Shown one piece after another: positions 36,900-47,156 of a DNA stretch of 64,000 nucleotides (its first letter is position 1; each line of letters starts with the position of its first letter). The position numbers and the translations under genes were made by a program. The DNA is from Rhodopseudomonas palustris (GTDB lineage Bacteria; Pseudomonadota; Alphaproteobacteria; Rhizobiales; Xanthobacteraceae). Below the pieces are notes generated by a model. The model made no database searches, was not told the DNA's origin, and saw only the letters and a list, made by a program, of their open reading frames with translations. The stretch covers positions 563,263 to 627,262 of the forward strand of contig NZ_QKQS01000023.1 in the NCBI RefSeq assembly GCF_003226555.1. The letters run 5' to 3'.

Positions 36900-38290
36900 A
36901 CAAGCCCGTGAAGACCCCGCCGCTCGCCGCCTACGATCCGCACTACGATCCCTTGGTCAGCGAAGGCCCCGGCCGCAACCGCGACTACGCGCCGACCTAT
37001 TGGACCGCGAATTGCGGTCCAATGCCGGAAGACGACGGCCCGATCAGCCGCGATACCGACGTCGATGTCGCGATCGTCGGCTCGGGCTTCACCGGGCTCG
37101 CCTCCGCGGTGTTCCTCGCCCGCGAGCACGGCATCAAGGCCGCGGTGCTCGAAGCCAATCGCGTCGCGTGGGGCTGCAGCACGCGCAATGGCGGCCAGGG
37201 CCAGAACGCGGCCGGCCGGCTGACCCGCTCGCAATGGATCGCGCGCTGGGGCCGCGACACGGCACTCAGGCTGCACGCCGAAATCAGCGACGGCTTCGAA
37301 ACCTTCGAAGAACTGATCCGGCAAAGTCCGATCGATTGCGAACCGCAGCGCGGCGGTCATCTCTACATCGCGCACCGTCCACGCAACTTCGAGAAGATCT
37401 CGGCCGAGGCCAAGGTGCTGAGCGAGGTGTTCGGCGAGCCGACCAAGGTGATCTCGGCCGATCAGCTCCGCAGTGAGTACCTCAACGAGGCCGAGGCGGT
37501 GGGCGCGACGCTGGAACCGCGCGGCACCGGCGTGCATCCGGCCAAGCTGGCATTCGGCTATCAGCAGATGGCGCGCGACCTCGGCGCCACCGTGCATCCG
37601 GGCAGCCCGGTCATCGAGATCGAGCACCGCGGCGGCGCATTCTATCTTCGCACCCCGGGCGGCACCGTGAAGGCGCGCGCGGTCGGCATCGCCACCGGCG
37701 CCTATACGGCGCCCGGCTTGACGCCGTTGCTACGCGGCCGCTGCATGCCGATCCTCTCGAACTCGATCGTCACCCGGCCGCTGACTCCGGCCGAACTCGA
37801 AGCCACCGGCTTCAAGACCAAGCTGGTGCTGACCGATACCCGCACACTGCGTTATTACTACCGGCTGCTGCCGGACAACCGCATCCAGATCGGCAGCCGC
37901 TCGTCGATCACCGGCGCCGACGCCGACGCGCCCAAGCATCTGCAATTGCTGATCGACGGCCTGCACCGCAAGTTCCCGGCACTGCAGGGCATCGAGATCG
38001 ATTATTCATGGTGGGGTTGGGTCGACGTCAGCCACGACATGATGCCGCGGATCTTCCAGCCCGATCCGGCGCAGAAGCTGGTCTACGCGCTCGGCTACGG
38101 CGGCAACGGCGTGTCGTATTCGGCCCAAGCGGGACGCCGCATGGCGCAGATGATCGCCGGGCAGCGCTTCAAGGGCCAGGACCTGCCGATCTTCACCTCG
38201 CCGCTGCCGACCCATACCTTCTCGCCGTTCCGCCGGATCGGCCAGCGGATGCTGTATCGCTGGTATCACTACCGCGACGAGGCGGCGTAA
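36896..38290 (+). CDS. FAD-dependent amine oxidase (DAO family, PuuB-like)
   Basis: Oxidises an amine or amino acid to the imine or aldehyde and H2O2 or via the quinone pool. 464 residues. The N-terminal FAD-binding Rossmann motif is VAIVGSGFTGLASAVFLA; then WGCSTRNGGQGQNAAG, the segment typical of gamma-glutamylputrescine oxidase. The C-terminus has GYGGNGVSYSAQAGRRMA, the second FAD contact. Substrate not certain; gamma-glutamylputrescine, sarcosine-like or other amines are possible. A long bidirectional terminator follows. Confidence 0.85.
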   Translation: MNKPVKTPPLAAYDPHYDPLVSEGPGRNRDYAPTYWTANCGPMPEDDGPISRDTDVDVAIVGSGFTGLASAVFLAREHGIKAAVLEANRVAWGCSTRNGGQGQNAAGRLTRSQWIARWGRDTALRLHAEISDGFETFEELIRQSPIDCEPQRGGHLYIAHRPRNFEKISAEAKVLSEVFGEPTKVISADQLRSEYLNEAEAVGATLEPRGTGVHPAKLAFGYQQMARDLGATVHPGSPVIEIEHRGGAFYLRTPGGTVKARAVGIATGAYTAPGLTPLLRGRCMPILSNSIVTRPLTPAELEATGFKTKLVLTDTRTLRYYYRLLPDNRIQIGSRSSITGADADAPKHLQLLIDGLHRKFPALQGIEIDYSWWGWVDVSHDMMPRIFQPDPAQKLVYALGYGGNGVSYSAQAGRRMAQMIAGQRFKGQDLPIFTSPLPTHTFSPFRRIGQRMLYRWYHYRDEAA

Positions 38291-38297
38291 GGCCGCA

Positions 38298-38330
38298 AGG
38301 CTTCGTCATTGTGAGCCGATGACGAAGCCT
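38298..38330. repeat. Intergenic hairpin (12-bp stem), REP-like
   Basis: AGGCTTCGTCAT (38298-38309) pairs with 38319-38330 around a 9-base loop. It shares the motif TCATTG(N)GAGC with the reverse complement of the palindrome region at 18021-18070, so the two may be relics of one dispersed family. Confidence 0.4.
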
Positions 38331-38350
38331 GCACCGAGCAACGGCCGCCC

Positions 38351-38391
38351 ATGAAAAATCCCGGCAGGTCGGACCTGCCGGGATTTTTCAT
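38351..38391. terminator. Bidirectional terminator between converging genes
   Basis: A perfect 20-bp inverted repeat (38351-38370 and 38372-38391) with a single-base centre. The GC-rich core is flanked by A5 on one side and T5 on the other, so it works in both directions for the FAD oxidase and the small membrane-protein gene. Confidence 0.92.
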
Positions 38392-38436
38392 TTCAGATCT
38401 GAACCGGCGTCATCTGCCGGAGAAGCTGTGAGCCGA

Positions 38437-38745
38437 TCAGGCGGCCTTCTTGAGCGGGCGCACCACCGCCGGCTTGGGGCGGCGAACGTCGGCCGCGGGC
38501 CGCGAGGCGCGCTTGTCGAAGGCGTCACCGGCGGTGAGCACCACCAGACCGGCGATGCCGGCGAACGCGCCGGCCACCGCAACGGTGATCACCAACGGAT
38601 AGCCGAAGGTGTAGATCAGCGCGGCGCCGACGACGACGGCGTTGAACAGGAAGAAATACGGCGCCTCCGGGCTGCCATGCTTGGCGTCCTTCACCAGCCA
38701 GCCGATCACAGGGATTTGGTAGAAGGCTTTAACCAGGAAGTTCAC
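38437..38745 (-). CDS. Small membrane protein, unknown function
   Basis: 102 residues from GTG 38745, with GGAG upstream. Two hydrophobic segments (YFFLFNAVVVGAALIYTFG, LVITVAVAGAFAGIAGLVVL) and a basic, Pro/Lys-rich C-terminal tail (PAVVRPLKKAA). It begins NFLVKAFYQIPVIGWLVKDA, an amphipathic helix. I recognise no family. It has its own promoter-like element and stands apart from the kdp operon. Confidence 0.7.
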   Translation of the reverse strand: MNFLVKAFYQIPVIGWLVKDAKHGSPEAPYFFLFNAVVVGAALIYTFGYPLVITVAVAGAFAGIAGLVVLTAGDAFDKRASRPAADVRRPKPAVVRPLKKAA

Positions 38746-38841
38746 GGCGCTGCTCCTCTGAATGGGCCGCTGCCATCTGGAACGAGGGCCAAACCTACCC
38801 TCAATGCGAGCTCCGCAGCGAAGGGCTCTGCACTGCAAACT

Positions 38842-38870
38842 TTAGTCTATCGCAATGCAGAAATTGTCAA
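38842..38870 (-). promoter_or_regulatory. Candidate promoter of the small membrane-protein gene
   Basis: On the minus strand: TTGACA (38870-38865), a 17-base spacer, then GACTAA (38847-38842). The -35 is perfect, the -10 weak. The ATG-proximal gene starts about 97 bases downstream. An inverted repeat (38873-38897) abuts the -35. Confidence 0.45.
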
Positions 38871-38872
38871 TC

Positions 38873-38897
38873 ACGAATGCGACGAATTTGCATTCGT
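38873..38897. promoter_or_regulatory. 8-bp inverted repeat next to a promoter, possible operator
   Basis: ACGAATGC (38873-38880), 9 bases, GCATTCGT (38890-38897). The arms end two bases upstream of the -35 hexamer at 38870. It could also form the 3' hairpin of the kdp transcript. Confidence 0.4.
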
Positions 38898-38978
38898 AAG
38901 ACGACGGGACCGTCAAAGAGGCCAACTTTTCCGTGAATGTCGCGCCGCCAATACGAGGCTCTGCGGCACCGGAGAACC

Positions 38979-39683
38979 TCACCGCAGCGGCTCGTCCCCC
39001 GCGCCGATCCGATAGCCGATGCCCGGTTCCGTCAGGATGATCTGGGGCTCGTCGGCCCGGACTTCGATCTTCTGCCGGAGCTGGCCGATATAGACCCGCA
39101 GATATTGCGTGTCCGAAGTATGGGCCGGTCCCCACACCGCCGCCAGGATCTGCCGGTGGGTGACCACCCGACCGGCGTGGCGGACCAGAAACGCCAGCAA
39201 TTCGAATTCCTTGGGCGTCAGCTTGATCTCCACGCCGCCACGCGTCACCCGCCGCCGCACCGCGTCGATCTCGAGCCCGCCGACGGTCAGCGCGGCCGGC
39301 TCGTCGTGGCGCTGCATCCGGTGACGCAGCGCGGCGCGCATCCGCGCCATCAGCTCCCCGGTGGCGAACGGCTTGTTGACATAGTCGTCGGCGCCGAGAT
39401 CGAGCGAAGCAATCTTCTCGGCCTCTCGCTCGCGCGCCGACAGCACCACGATCGGCAGGTCGGACCAGCTCCGCACCTGGCCGATCACCTCCTTGCCGTC
39501 GCCGTCGGCCAGACCGAGATCGAGCAGTACGATGTCGGGGGCCTGTGACGCGATGTGCTTGACGGCATCGGCCACCGTTTCGGCGTGAGCGACCTCGTAG
39601 CCGTTGGCTTCGAGCGCCGGCTTCAGAAATCGCAGGATCGCCGGTTCGTCGTCGACCACCAGCACCCGTGGCTTGCCGGTCAT
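38979..39683 (-). CDS. kdpE: KdpE, response regulator of potassium uptake
   Basis: OmpR-type response regulator of 234 residues, activated by KdpD. Receiver domain: acidic pair VLVVDDEPAI, phosphoacceptor Asp in VLLDLGLADGDG, conserved Lys in NKPFATGE. The C-terminal winged helix shows LTPKEFELLAFLVRHAGRVV and YLRVYIGQLRQKIE. Its ATG overlaps the kdpD stop (ATGA). It binds the kdp promoter in species studied; no matching site was defined here. Confidence 0.95.
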   Translation of the reverse strand: MTGKPRVLVVDDEPAILRFLKPALEANGYEVAHAETVADAVKHIASQAPDIVLLDLGLADGDGKEVIGQVRSWSDLPIVVLSAREREAEKIASLDLGADDYVNKPFATGELMARMRAALRHRMQRHDEPAALTVGGLEIDAVRRRVTRGGVEIKLTPKEFELLAFLVRHAGRVVTHRQILAAVWGPAHTSDTQYLRVYIGQLRQKIEVRADEPQIILTEPGIGYRIGAGDEPLR

Positions 39684-42379
39684 GATGTCCGCTCCTCGGT
39701 CGCGGCCGTGTAAGCGAAGCTCAGCACCATCCGGGTGCCGTGACCGGCTTCGACCGGGCTCACGGCAATAATGGTGCCGCCATGGGCCTGCATGATCCCG
39801 CGGGCAATTGCCAACCCGAGGCCGACGCCGCCACGATCGGTGGAGGCGGGTCCGGCGGCGGCGCTCTGCACGAACCGTTCGAAGATCTGCGGCAGATCCG
39901 CCGCAGGAATGCCGGGACCGTCGTCGGTGACCCGCAGCCGCACCCAGCCAGCCTCGACCTGGGCATCGATCACGATGTGCGATGTCGGCGGGGTATGCGT
40001 CACCGCATTACCGACGATATTGCCGAGCGCCTGCTCGATCAGAGCCGCATCGGCATTCACCAGCGGGACCGCGGCCGGCCATTGCAGGGTCAGGGTTTGC
40101 GGCGCGCCGCGGCGCCGGATTGCTGCGATCACCCGCGCGGCGATCTCGCGCAGATCGATCCAGTCACGGCGCAGCTCCAGCGCCCCCGACTCGATCCGGG
40201 TGATCGACAGCAGGTTCCGCACCATCTCGTCGAGGCCTTCGGCCTCCTCGCGGATATTGGCGAGCAGATCCCGGGTGGCATTGGCGTCGATCTTGTCGCC
40301 ATAGGTCAGAAGGCTGGTCGCCGACCCCAGGATCGAGGACAGCGGCGTGCGGAAATCGTGCGAGATCGACGCCAGCAGCGTGTTGCGAACCCGCTCGGTC
40401 TCGGTCGCGGTTCGGGCGCTGACCATGTCGCGGGTCAGCGCGGCGCGTTGCAGCGCCGCCGCGGTCTGCTCGGTGAGCGTATCGAGCAGCGCCTGCGCTT
40501 CGGAATCCAGCGCCGCACCGTCCTTGCCCTGCATCATCACGCCGACCACGCCGTAGGTCGTATCACCGGTGCGCACCGGCAGAAACCGCCACGGCACGAT
40601 CGGCAGCGTGCCGGTTTCGAACCCAGCCGCCTCGGCGTGGGTGAAGGCCCAACGCGCCGCCATGGTCGCGGCCTCATCGAGCGAATCCTCCGGCGGCCAG
40701 GCCGCGGCCAGCACCAACTCGTCATCACGCGGCAACAGGACCATCACCGAGCGGCCGAGACTGGCGTGGATCTCACTGGCCGCGCCCTCAGCGATCGCAT
40801 CCATCGTCGCCAGCCCGGACAGCCTTCGGGTGAATTCGTACAGCCGGCGCATCGCCCGGACCCGGCCCGCCGAGACGCGCGCCTGTTCGCGCAGCCGGCC
40901 GGCGAGCGTGGCGGCGACCACGGCGACCACCAGATACACTAACAACGCCAGCAGCTCGTAGGGCTCGGCGATGGTGAAGGTGTAGAGCGGCGCGATGAAG
41001 AAGAAATTGTAGGTGAGGAACGACAGCGCCGAGGCGAAGATCGCCGGCCCGACGCCGGACTTCACCGCGCTGAACAGCACCGCCATCAGGAACACCGCCG
41101 ACAGGCTCGCCGCCGGAATCACCTGGGCGAGGCCGCGACCAACCAGCAACGCGCCGGCCACCGCGACCGCGGCATAGAGGAAATGTGCCGGCGCCGAGGC
41201 ATTCATCCGCGACGCCAGCGACCGCTGCACCGGAACACCCGAATCCGACGGCAGCGGCACCAGATGGATGCCGATGTCGGTCGATCGCTGCATCAATCGC
41301 TGCGGCAGCGAGCCTTGCAGCCACTGGCGCAACGTGCCGCCGCGGGCACGGCCGATCACGATCTGGGTGACGTTCTCGAACCGCGCAAACCGCAGCAGTT
41401 CATCGGGCAGATCATTGCCGGTCAGGGTGTGGATCTCGGCCCCCAGACTTTCGGCGAGCTTCAGGGCGCTATCCACCTGCTTGCGTGACGTGGCGTCGAG
41501 CCCGATGCCGGAGCGCTCCACCGTCACCGCGATCCACGGCGCGTCCATCAGATCGGCGAGCCGCTTGGCGGTCCGCACCACTCCGGGCGAGGCCGCATCC
41601 GGGCCGACGCAGGCGAGGATCCGCTCCCCGGCCGCCCACGGCCCCTCGATCGCCTGCGCCTGCATCCGCTCCACCAGCGCAGCGTCGACCCGCTCGGCTG
41701 CGCGGCGCAGCGCCAGCTCGCGCAGCGCGGTCAGATTCTGCGGCTTGAAGAAGCTCTCGACGGCACGGGAGGCGGTATCCTGGACATAGACCTTGCCTTC
41801 GGCGAGCCGCTTCAGCAGTTCGTCCGGCGGCAGGTCGACCAGAACGATCTCGTCGGCGCGATCGAACACCTTGTCCGGCACGGTCTCGCGCACCCGGATC
41901 TTGCTGATCTTCAGCACGACATCGTTGAGGCTTTCGAGATGCTGGATGTTCAGCGTGGTCCAGACGTCGATGCCGGCGGTGAGTAGCTCGTCGATATCCT
42001 GCCAGCGCTTCGGATGCCGGCTGCCGGGAACGTTGGTATGGGCGAATTCATCGACCAGCAGCAGCGACGGCTTTCGTGCGAGCGCGCCGTCGAGATCGAA
42101 TTCCCGCATCACCCGATGCCGGTACACGATAGGGGCGCGCGGCAATTGCTCCAGCCCCTGCAGCACCTGCTCGGTCTCGCGCCGACCGTGGGTCTCGACC
42201 AGCCCAGCGACGACATCGCGCCCCCCGGCCTGCTCGCTGCGCGCGGCGGAGAGCATCGCATAGGTTTTGCCGACGCCGGGAGCGGCGCCGACAAAGATCT
42301 TCAGCCGGCCGCGCCCCTCCTTGCTGGCGAGCGCCAGCAAGGCATCCGGGGAGGCGCGTGCGGTGACGGTGGTGGACAT
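39680..42379 (-). CDS. kdpD: KdpD, potassium-limitation sensor histidine kinase
   Basis: Membrane sensor kinase of 899 residues. N-terminal KdpD domain with Walker A GAAPGVGKTYAM, then a universal-stress-protein-like domain and four clustered TM segments (HFLYAAVAVAGALLVGR...). After a GAF-like region comes HisKA with an intact phosphoacceptor His (SISHDFRTPLSS), and HATPase motifs NIVGNAVTHTP, DDGPGIP, GVGLGLA. It is the intact kinase in the window, in contrast to the DivL-like and phytochrome proteins. ATG overlaps the kdpC stop by one base. Confidence 0.95.
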   Translation of the reverse strand: MSTTVTARASPDALLALASKEGRGRLKIFVGAAPGVGKTYAMLSAARSEQAGGRDVVAGLVETHGRRETEQVLQGLEQLPRAPIVYRHRVMREFDLDGALARKPSLLLVDEFAHTNVPGSRHPKRWQDIDELLTAGIDVWTTLNIQHLESLNDVVLKISKIRVRETVPDKVFDRADEIVLVDLPPDELLKRLAEGKVYVQDTASRAVESFFKPQNLTALRELALRRAAERVDAALVERMQAQAIEGPWAAGERILACVGPDAASPGVVRTAKRLADLMDAPWIAVTVERSGIGLDATSRKQVDSALKLAESLGAEIHTLTGNDLPDELLRFARFENVTQIVIGRARGGTLRQWLQGSLPQRLMQRSTDIGIHLVPLPSDSGVPVQRSLASRMNASAPAHFLYAAVAVAGALLVGRGLAQVIPAASLSAVFLMAVLFSAVKSGVGPAIFASALSFLTYNFFFIAPLYTFTIAEPYELLALLVYLVVAVVAATLAGRLREQARVSAGRVRAMRRLYEFTRRLSGLATMDAIAEGAASEIHASLGRSVMVLLPRDDELVLAAAWPPEDSLDEAATMAARWAFTHAEAAGFETGTLPIVPWRFLPVRTGDTTYGVVGVMMQGKDGAALDSEAQALLDTLTEQTAAALQRAALTRDMVSARTATETERVRNTLLASISHDFRTPLSSILGSATSLLTYGDKIDANATRDLLANIREEAEGLDEMVRNLLSITRIESGALELRRDWIDLREIAARVIAAIRRRGAPQTLTLQWPAAVPLVNADAALIEQALGNIVGNAVTHTPPTSHIVIDAQVEAGWVRLRVTDDGPGIPAADLPQIFERFVQSAAAGPASTDRGGVGLGLAIARGIMQAHGGTIIAVSPVEAGHGTRMVLSFAYTAATEERTS

Positions 42380-42996
42380 CAGGTTCTCGGCCGGCTCTGC
42401 CCCAATCTATCCAGCGCCAAGTTTAATTGCAGTACGTTGACGCGAGGTTCGCCGAACACGCCGAGGTCACGGCTTTCGATCCGACTTTCCACCAGCTCGC
42501 GCAGCTCGGCCTCCGGCAGATTCCGCGCCTTGGCAATGCGCGGGAGCTGGAACAGGGCCGCCTCTGGCGAGATCTCCGGGTCGAGGCCGCTGCCCGAGGT
42601 GGTGACCAGATCGACCGGCACCGGCGCATTCCGATTCTCCTGCCTGGCGGCGGCGACGTCCGCGGCCAGCCGGTCAGCCAGCACCTTGCTGGTCGGGCCG
42701 AGGTTGGAGCCGCCGGAGGCGGCGGCGTTGTACGGAGCCGGCACGGTTTGGCTGGGATCCTGCGGGTCCGGCGCGGTCGTCGCCGACAGCCGGCCATGGA
42801 AGTATTTGGCGTCGGCGAACGACTGGCCGATCAGCGCCGAGCCGATCACCCGGCCATCCTGCTCGATCAGACTACCGCTCGCGCGCGCGGGAAACAGCGC
42901 TTGTGCGATCCCCGTCACGGCCAGCGGATACACCAGCCCGGTCAGGCAGGCGAGTGCAACGAACGTCACGAGCGCGGGGCGGATATCCTTCAACAT
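42379..42996 (-). CDS. kdpC: KdpC, potassium-transporting ATPase subunit C
   Basis: Accessory subunit with one TM helix that stabilises the KdpABC complex and raises its ATP affinity. 205 residues from ATG 42996. The N-terminal helix [20 protein letters not shown] is followed by the family motifs [23 protein letters not shown] and [12 protein letters not shown]. Confidence 0.95.
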   Translation of the reverse strand: MLKDIRPALVTFVALACLTGLVYPLAVTGIAQALFPARASGSLIEQDGRVIGSALIGQSFADAKYFHGRLSATTAPDPQDPSQTVPAPYNAAASGGSNLGPTSKVLADRLAADVAAARQENRNAPVPVDLVTTSGSGLDPEISPEAALFQLPRIAKARNLPEAELRELVESRIESRDLGVFGEPRVNVLQLNLALDRLGQSRPRT

Positions 42997-43007
42997 GGCG
43001 TCACCTT

Positions 43008-45080
43008 TCAGGCCAGATGCAATGCGGTCACCGCGAGATCGATGACCTTGATACCGATGAACGGCAGCACGATGCCGCCGAGGCCGTAGATCAGCAGATT
43101 TCGGCGCAGCAGTGCGGCGGCGCCGACCGGCCGGTAGGTCACCCCCTTCAGCGCCAGCGGAATCAGCGCGATGATGATCAGCGCGTTGAACACAATCGCC
43201 GACAGGATGGCGCTTTGCGGTGTCGAAAGCCCCATGATGTTGAGCGCACCGAGCTGCGGATAGAACGCCACGAAGATCGCCGGGATGATGGCGAAGTACT
43301 TGGCGACGTCGTTGGCGATCGAGAACGTGGTCAGCGCGCCGCGGGTCATGAGGAGCTGCTTGCCGATCTCGACCACCTCGATCAGCTTGGTCGGATCGGA
43401 ATCGAGGTCGACCATGTTGCCGGCTTCGCGTGCGGCCTGGGTGCCGCTCTGCATCGCCACGCCGACGTCGGCCTGGGCGAGCGCCGGAGCGTCGTTGGTG
43501 CCGTCGCCGCACATCGCGATCAGCCGGCCATTGGCCTGCTCGCCGCGGATGTAGCGCAGCTTGTCCTCGGGCGTGGCCTGGGCGATGAAATCGTCGACGC
43601 CGGCTTCCGAGGCGATCGACGCCGCGGTGACCGGATTGTCGCCGGTGATCATCACCGTCTTGATGCCCATCCGTCGCAGCGCCGCGAAGCGCTCCTTGAC
43701 GTCGGGCTTGACCACGTCCTTCAGATGAATGACGCCGAGCAGCCGCCCGGCTTCGGCGAGCCCGAGCGGCGTGCCGCCGGCACGGGCGATGCGATCGACC
43801 GCAGCGCGAAACGCCGGCGGCTCGGCGACGTCGGCGCCGGATTCGTCTCGGACGAATTTCAGCACCGAATCGACCGCACCCTTGCGCAAGCGGCGGCCGC
43901 CGGCGTCGATGCCAGACAACCGGGTCGTCGCCGAGAACGGGATGAATTGCGCGTCCGACGGAGCCGCATCGATCGACAGCCCGAATTTCTCCCGCGCTAG
44001 CGCCACGATGGAACGTCCTTCGGCGGTCTCGTCGGCTTGGCTGGCGAGCAACGCGGCTTCCGCCGCCTCGGCTTCGCTGACGCCGGGCACCGGGATGATC
44101 TCGGAAGCGAGGCGATTGCCGAACGTGATGGTGCCTGTCTTGTCGAGCAGCAGCGTGTCGATATCGCCCGCGGCCTCGACCGCACGGCCCGACATCGCCA
44201 GCACGTTGAACCGTACCAGCCGATCCATGCCGGCGATGCCGATCGCCGACAACAGCGCCCCAATCGTGGTCGGAATCAGCGTCACGAACAGCGCCACCAG
44301 CACGATCACGGAGATCGAGCCGCCGGCATAGTTCGCGAAGCTCGGGATCGCATCGACCACCACCACGAAGATGATGGTGAGGCCGACCAGCAGGATATTG
44401 AGCGCGATTTCGTTCGGCGTCTTCTGCCGCTCGGCGCCTTCGACCAGCTTGATCATGCGGTCGAGAAACGACGAACCGGCCGCCGTCGTGATCCGGACCA
44501 CGATTCGATCGGAAATCACCGTGGTGCCGCCCGTCACCGCCGACCGATCGCCGCCGGATTCGCGGATCACCGGCGCGGATTCGCCGGTCACCGCCGCCTC
44601 GTTGACGGAGGCGATACCTTCGATCACTTCGCCGTCGCCGGGGATGGTGTCGCCAGCCTCGCACAGCACCAGTTCGCCGACCTCGAGGCGCTCGGCCGCG
44701 ACAGCTTCGTACAGTTCGTTGTTGCCCGGCATCAGTAACCGCTTGGCGGTGGTCTGAGCCCTGGTCTGCCGCAGCGTGTCCGCCTGCGCCTTACCTCGTC
44801 CTTCGGCGACGGCTTCGGCGAAATTGGCGAACAGAACCGTGAACCACAGCCAGACCGTGATCTGCAGTTCGAACAGCATGCTGTTGCCGTCGGTGAGAGC
44901 GTCGCGGATCGTCAGAACGGTGGCGAGCGCGGTGACCACCTCGAGCACGAACATCACCGGATTCTTGATCAGCGTCCGGGGGTTCAGCTTGACGAAGGCC
45001 TGACCGATCGCAGGCACCAAGATCGCCGGATCGAGCATCGTCGCGGACGACGTCCGCTTGCGCAGTTTCGAGACTTTCAT
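43008..45080 (-). CDS. kdpB: KdpB, P-type ATPase subunit for potassium import
   Basis: Catalytic P-type ATPase of the Kdp pump, 690 residues. TGESAPVI (actuator), phosphorylated Asp in [12 protein letters not shown], nucleotide-binding KGAVDS, and [16 protein letters not shown] (hinge). TM segments flank these. It begins with a short basic tail (MKVSKLRKR). It uses ATP to energise K+ uptake through KdpA. Confidence 0.97.
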   Translation of the reverse strand: MKVSKLRKRTSSATMLDPAILVPAIGQAFVKLNPRTLIKNPVMFVLEVVTALATVLTIRDALTDGNSMLFELQITVWLWFTVLFANFAEAVAEGRGKAQADTLRQTRAQTTAKRLLMPGNNELYEAVAAERLEVGELVLCEAGDTIPGDGEVIEGIASVNEAAVTGESAPVIRESGGDRSAVTGGTTVISDRIVVRITTAAGSSFLDRMIKLVEGAERQKTPNEIALNILLVGLTIIFVVVVDAIPSFANYAGGSISVIVLVALFVTLIPTTIGALLSAIGIAGMDRLVRFNVLAMSGRAVEAAGDIDTLLLDKTGTITFGNRLASEIIPVPGVSEAEAAEAALLASQADETAEGRSIVALAREKFGLSIDAAPSDAQFIPFSATTRLSGIDAGGRRLRKGAVDSVLKFVRDESGADVAEPPAFRAAVDRIARAGGTPLGLAEAGRLLGVIHLKDVVKPDVKERFAALRRMGIKTVMITGDNPVTAASIASEAGVDDFIAQATPEDKLRYIRGEQANGRLIAMCGDGTNDAPALAQADVGVAMQSGTQAAREAGNMVDLDSDPTKLIEVVEIGKQLLMTRGALTTFSIANDVAKYFAIIPAIFVAFYPQLGALNIMGLSTPQSAILSAIVFNALIIIALIPLALKGVTYRPVGAAALLRRNLLIYGLGGIVLPFIGIKVIDLAVTALHLA

Positions 45081-45095
45081 GACCGTTGCTCCGAA

Positions 45096-46799
45096 CTAAT
45101 AGGCCGCGCCTTGCAGCATCGACAGATGCTCGGCGATCGGACCGACCGCGAGCGCCGGGAAGAAGGTGAGGCCGCCGACAATCAGGATGGTGCCGACCAG
45201 GAGGCCGACGAACAGCGGCCCGGTGGTCGGGAAGGTGCCGGCGGTGGAAGCGACGGACCTCTTGGCGGCGAGCGAGCCGGCGATCGCCATAGCCGGGACG
45301 ATCATCCAGAATCGACCCAGGAACATCGCGACGCTGCCTGTGAGGTTGTAGAATGGCGTGTTGCCGGACAGCCCGGCGAACGCCGAGCCATTGTTGGCGG
45401 CCTGCGAAGTGAAGGCGTACAGCACCTCGCTGAAACCGTGGGGACCGGCATTGGCCATCGAAGCCAACGCGGACGGAACCACCACCGCGACCGCGGTGAA
45501 GCCGAGCATCAGCAGCGGCAGGATCAAGATCGCCAGCATCGCCATCTTGACCTCGCGGGCTTCGATTTTCTTGCCGACATATTCGGGGGTCCGACCGACC
45601 ATCAGCCCGGCCAGGAAGATGGTGATCACCACGAACAGCAACATGCCGTAGAGGCCGGCGCCGACGCCGCCGATCACGATCTCGCCGAGCTCCATGTTGA
45701 TCAGCGGGATCATGCCGCCGAGCGCGGTGAAACTGTCGTGCATCGCGTTGACGGCGCCGCAGGAGGCGGCGGTGGTGATGACCGCAAACAGTGCCGAGGC
45801 GGCGATGCCGAACCTCGTCTCCTTGCCCTCCATGTTGCCGCCGGAGAGACCAAGCGCCTGCATGGCCTCGGTGCCGTGAGCTTCGGCCCAGTAGCAGACC
45901 GCGACGCCGGCGACGAACAATACGCCCATCGCGGCGAGGATCGCCCAGCCCTGGCGCTGGTCTCCGACCATGCGGCCGAACACATTGGTGAGGGCTGCGC
46001 CGAGCGCGAAGATCGCCAGCATCTGCACGAAGTTCGACAGCGCGGTCGGGTTCTCGAACGGATGCGCCGCATTGGCGTTGAAGAAGCCGCCGCCGTTGGT
46101 TCCGAGCATTTTGATCGCGACCTGCGACGCCACCGGCCCGAGCGCGATGGTTTGCTTGGCGCCTTCGACCGTGGTGGCGTCGGCATAGGGTCCGAGCGTT
46201 TGCGGCACACCCTGCCAGACCAGGAACAGCGCGAGGACCACGCACAGCGGCAGCAGCACGTAGAGGGTGCAGCGGGTGACGTCGACCCAGAAATTTCCGA
46301 TCGTCTTGGCCGACGCACGGGCGAAGCCGCGGATCAGCGCCACCGCCAGCACGATGCCGGTCGCAGCGGACAGGAAATTCTGCACCGTCAGGCCGAGCAT
46401 CTGAGTGAGATACGACAACGAGCTCTCGCCACCATAGTTCTGCCAGTTGGTGTTGGTGAGGAACGAGATCGCGGTGTTGAGCGACAGGTCCGGAGCCACC
46501 GCACTCTGCCCGGCCGGATTGAGCGGCAACAGGTTCTGCAGCCGCAGCAGCCCATACAGCAGAGCGAAGCCGGCGACGTGAAACAACAACATCGCCACCG
46601 TGTAGCTGAGCCAGTGCTGCTCGCGCCGCGGATCGACGCCGGCGACGCGATACAGCCCGGCTTCGACCGGGCGGAGCGCGAAGGAGAGCCAGGTGGTCTT
46701 GCCTTCGAAAACCGCAGTGAGATAGGCGCCGAGCAACGGCGTCAGCGCCACGACGATCGCGCAGAACAGCGCGATCTGGGTCCAACCGATCAGGGTCAT
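45096..46799 (-). CDS. kdpA: KdpA, potassium-binding and channel-like subunit
   Basis: Ten-TM membrane subunit with four selectivity-filter-like loops, 567 residues. Seen in order: [60 protein letters not shown], and [19 protein letters not shown]. The Gly-rich filters match those of E. coli KdpA. It follows kdpF by 10 bases. Confidence 0.97.
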   Translation of the reverse strand: MTLIGWTQIALFCAIVVALTPLLGAYLTAVFEGKTTWLSFALRPVEAGLYRVAGVDPRREQHWLSYTVAMLLFHVAGFALLYGLLRLQNLLPLNPAGQSAVAPDLSLNTAISFLTNTNWQNYGGESSLSYLTQMLGLTVQNFLSAATGIVLAVALIRGFARASAKTIGNFWVDVTRCTLYVLLPLCVVLALFLVWQGVPQTLGPYADATTVEGAKQTIALGPVASQVAIKMLGTNGGGFFNANAAHPFENPTALSNFVQMLAIFALGAALTNVFGRMVGDQRQGWAILAAMGVLFVAGVAVCYWAEAHGTEAMQALGLSGGNMEGKETRFGIAASALFAVITTAASCGAVNAMHDSFTALGGMIPLINMELGEIVIGGVGAGLYGMLLFVVITIFLAGLMVGRTPEYVGKKIEAREVKMAMLAILILPLLMLGFTAVAVVVPSALASMANAGPHGFSEVLYAFTSQAANNGSAFAGLSGNTPFYNLTGSVAMFLGRFWMIVPAMAIAGSLAAKRSVASTAGTFPTTGPLFVGLLVGTILIVGGLTFFPALAVGPIAEHLSMLQGAAY

Positions 46800-46809
46800 G
46801 GCCGGCTCC

Positions 46810-46899
46810 CTAGAATTTTTCCGGGCGCAGCAGCGCGACCACCAGATAGATCAACAAACCGGCACTGACTGCGGCGGCGAGTGACAATTCAAACGGCAT
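46810..46899 (-). CDS. kdpF: KdpF, small stabilising subunit
   Basis: 29-residue single-TM peptide ([19 protein letters not shown], ending RPEKF), the expected kdpF just before kdpA. In E. coli the 29-residue KdpF lies in the complex and stabilises it. Shorter than most gene finders allow. Confidence 0.9.
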   Translation of the reverse strand: MPFELSLAAAVSAGLLIYLVVALLRPEKF

Positions 46900-46910
46900 C
46901 ACCGCCTCCA

Positions 46911-46994
46911 TCAGATCCGGTCACAGGCATAGGCGTAGCCGATCGTCGCCGCGAACAGCGCGGCGGCGACCAGCAACATGAGAACGTCCAGCAT
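46911..46994 (-). CDS. 27-residue membrane peptide heading the kdp operon
   Basis: MLDVLMLLVAAALFAATIGY then AYACDRI. It has a perfect GGAGG (47000-47004) five bases before its ATG and ends 11 bases before kdpF. One hydrophobic helix with a short Cys-containing tail. Similar unnamed small ORFs precede kdpF in relatives (recollection). Role unknown; may be a second KdpF-like subunit or a regulatory leader. Confidence 0.75.
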   Translation of the reverse strand: MLDVLMLLVAAALFAATIGYAYACDRI

Positions 46995-47156
46995 CGAAGC
47001 CTCCTGACAAACGGGCTAAGATGCAGCTACGGTGCGGCGCGTAAGGATACGATGCGGAATTGCCCCGCCCGGTATAAAGACGGCATAAGGCCGGTACCGA
47101 AGACAACGCCACCGCCGGCCGCTAGATTGCACCCGCAACCCAACCCTAGATGATTG

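Noticed and set aside
39680-42379. KdpD as a third pseudo-kinase
   Set aside because: Its H box (SISHDFRTPLSS) and ATP-binding motifs are intact.
46881-47153. 90-codon plus-strand open frame opposite the small kdp peptides
   Set aside because: Antisense to the two small kdp-operon peptides, which have ribosome binding sites and context.
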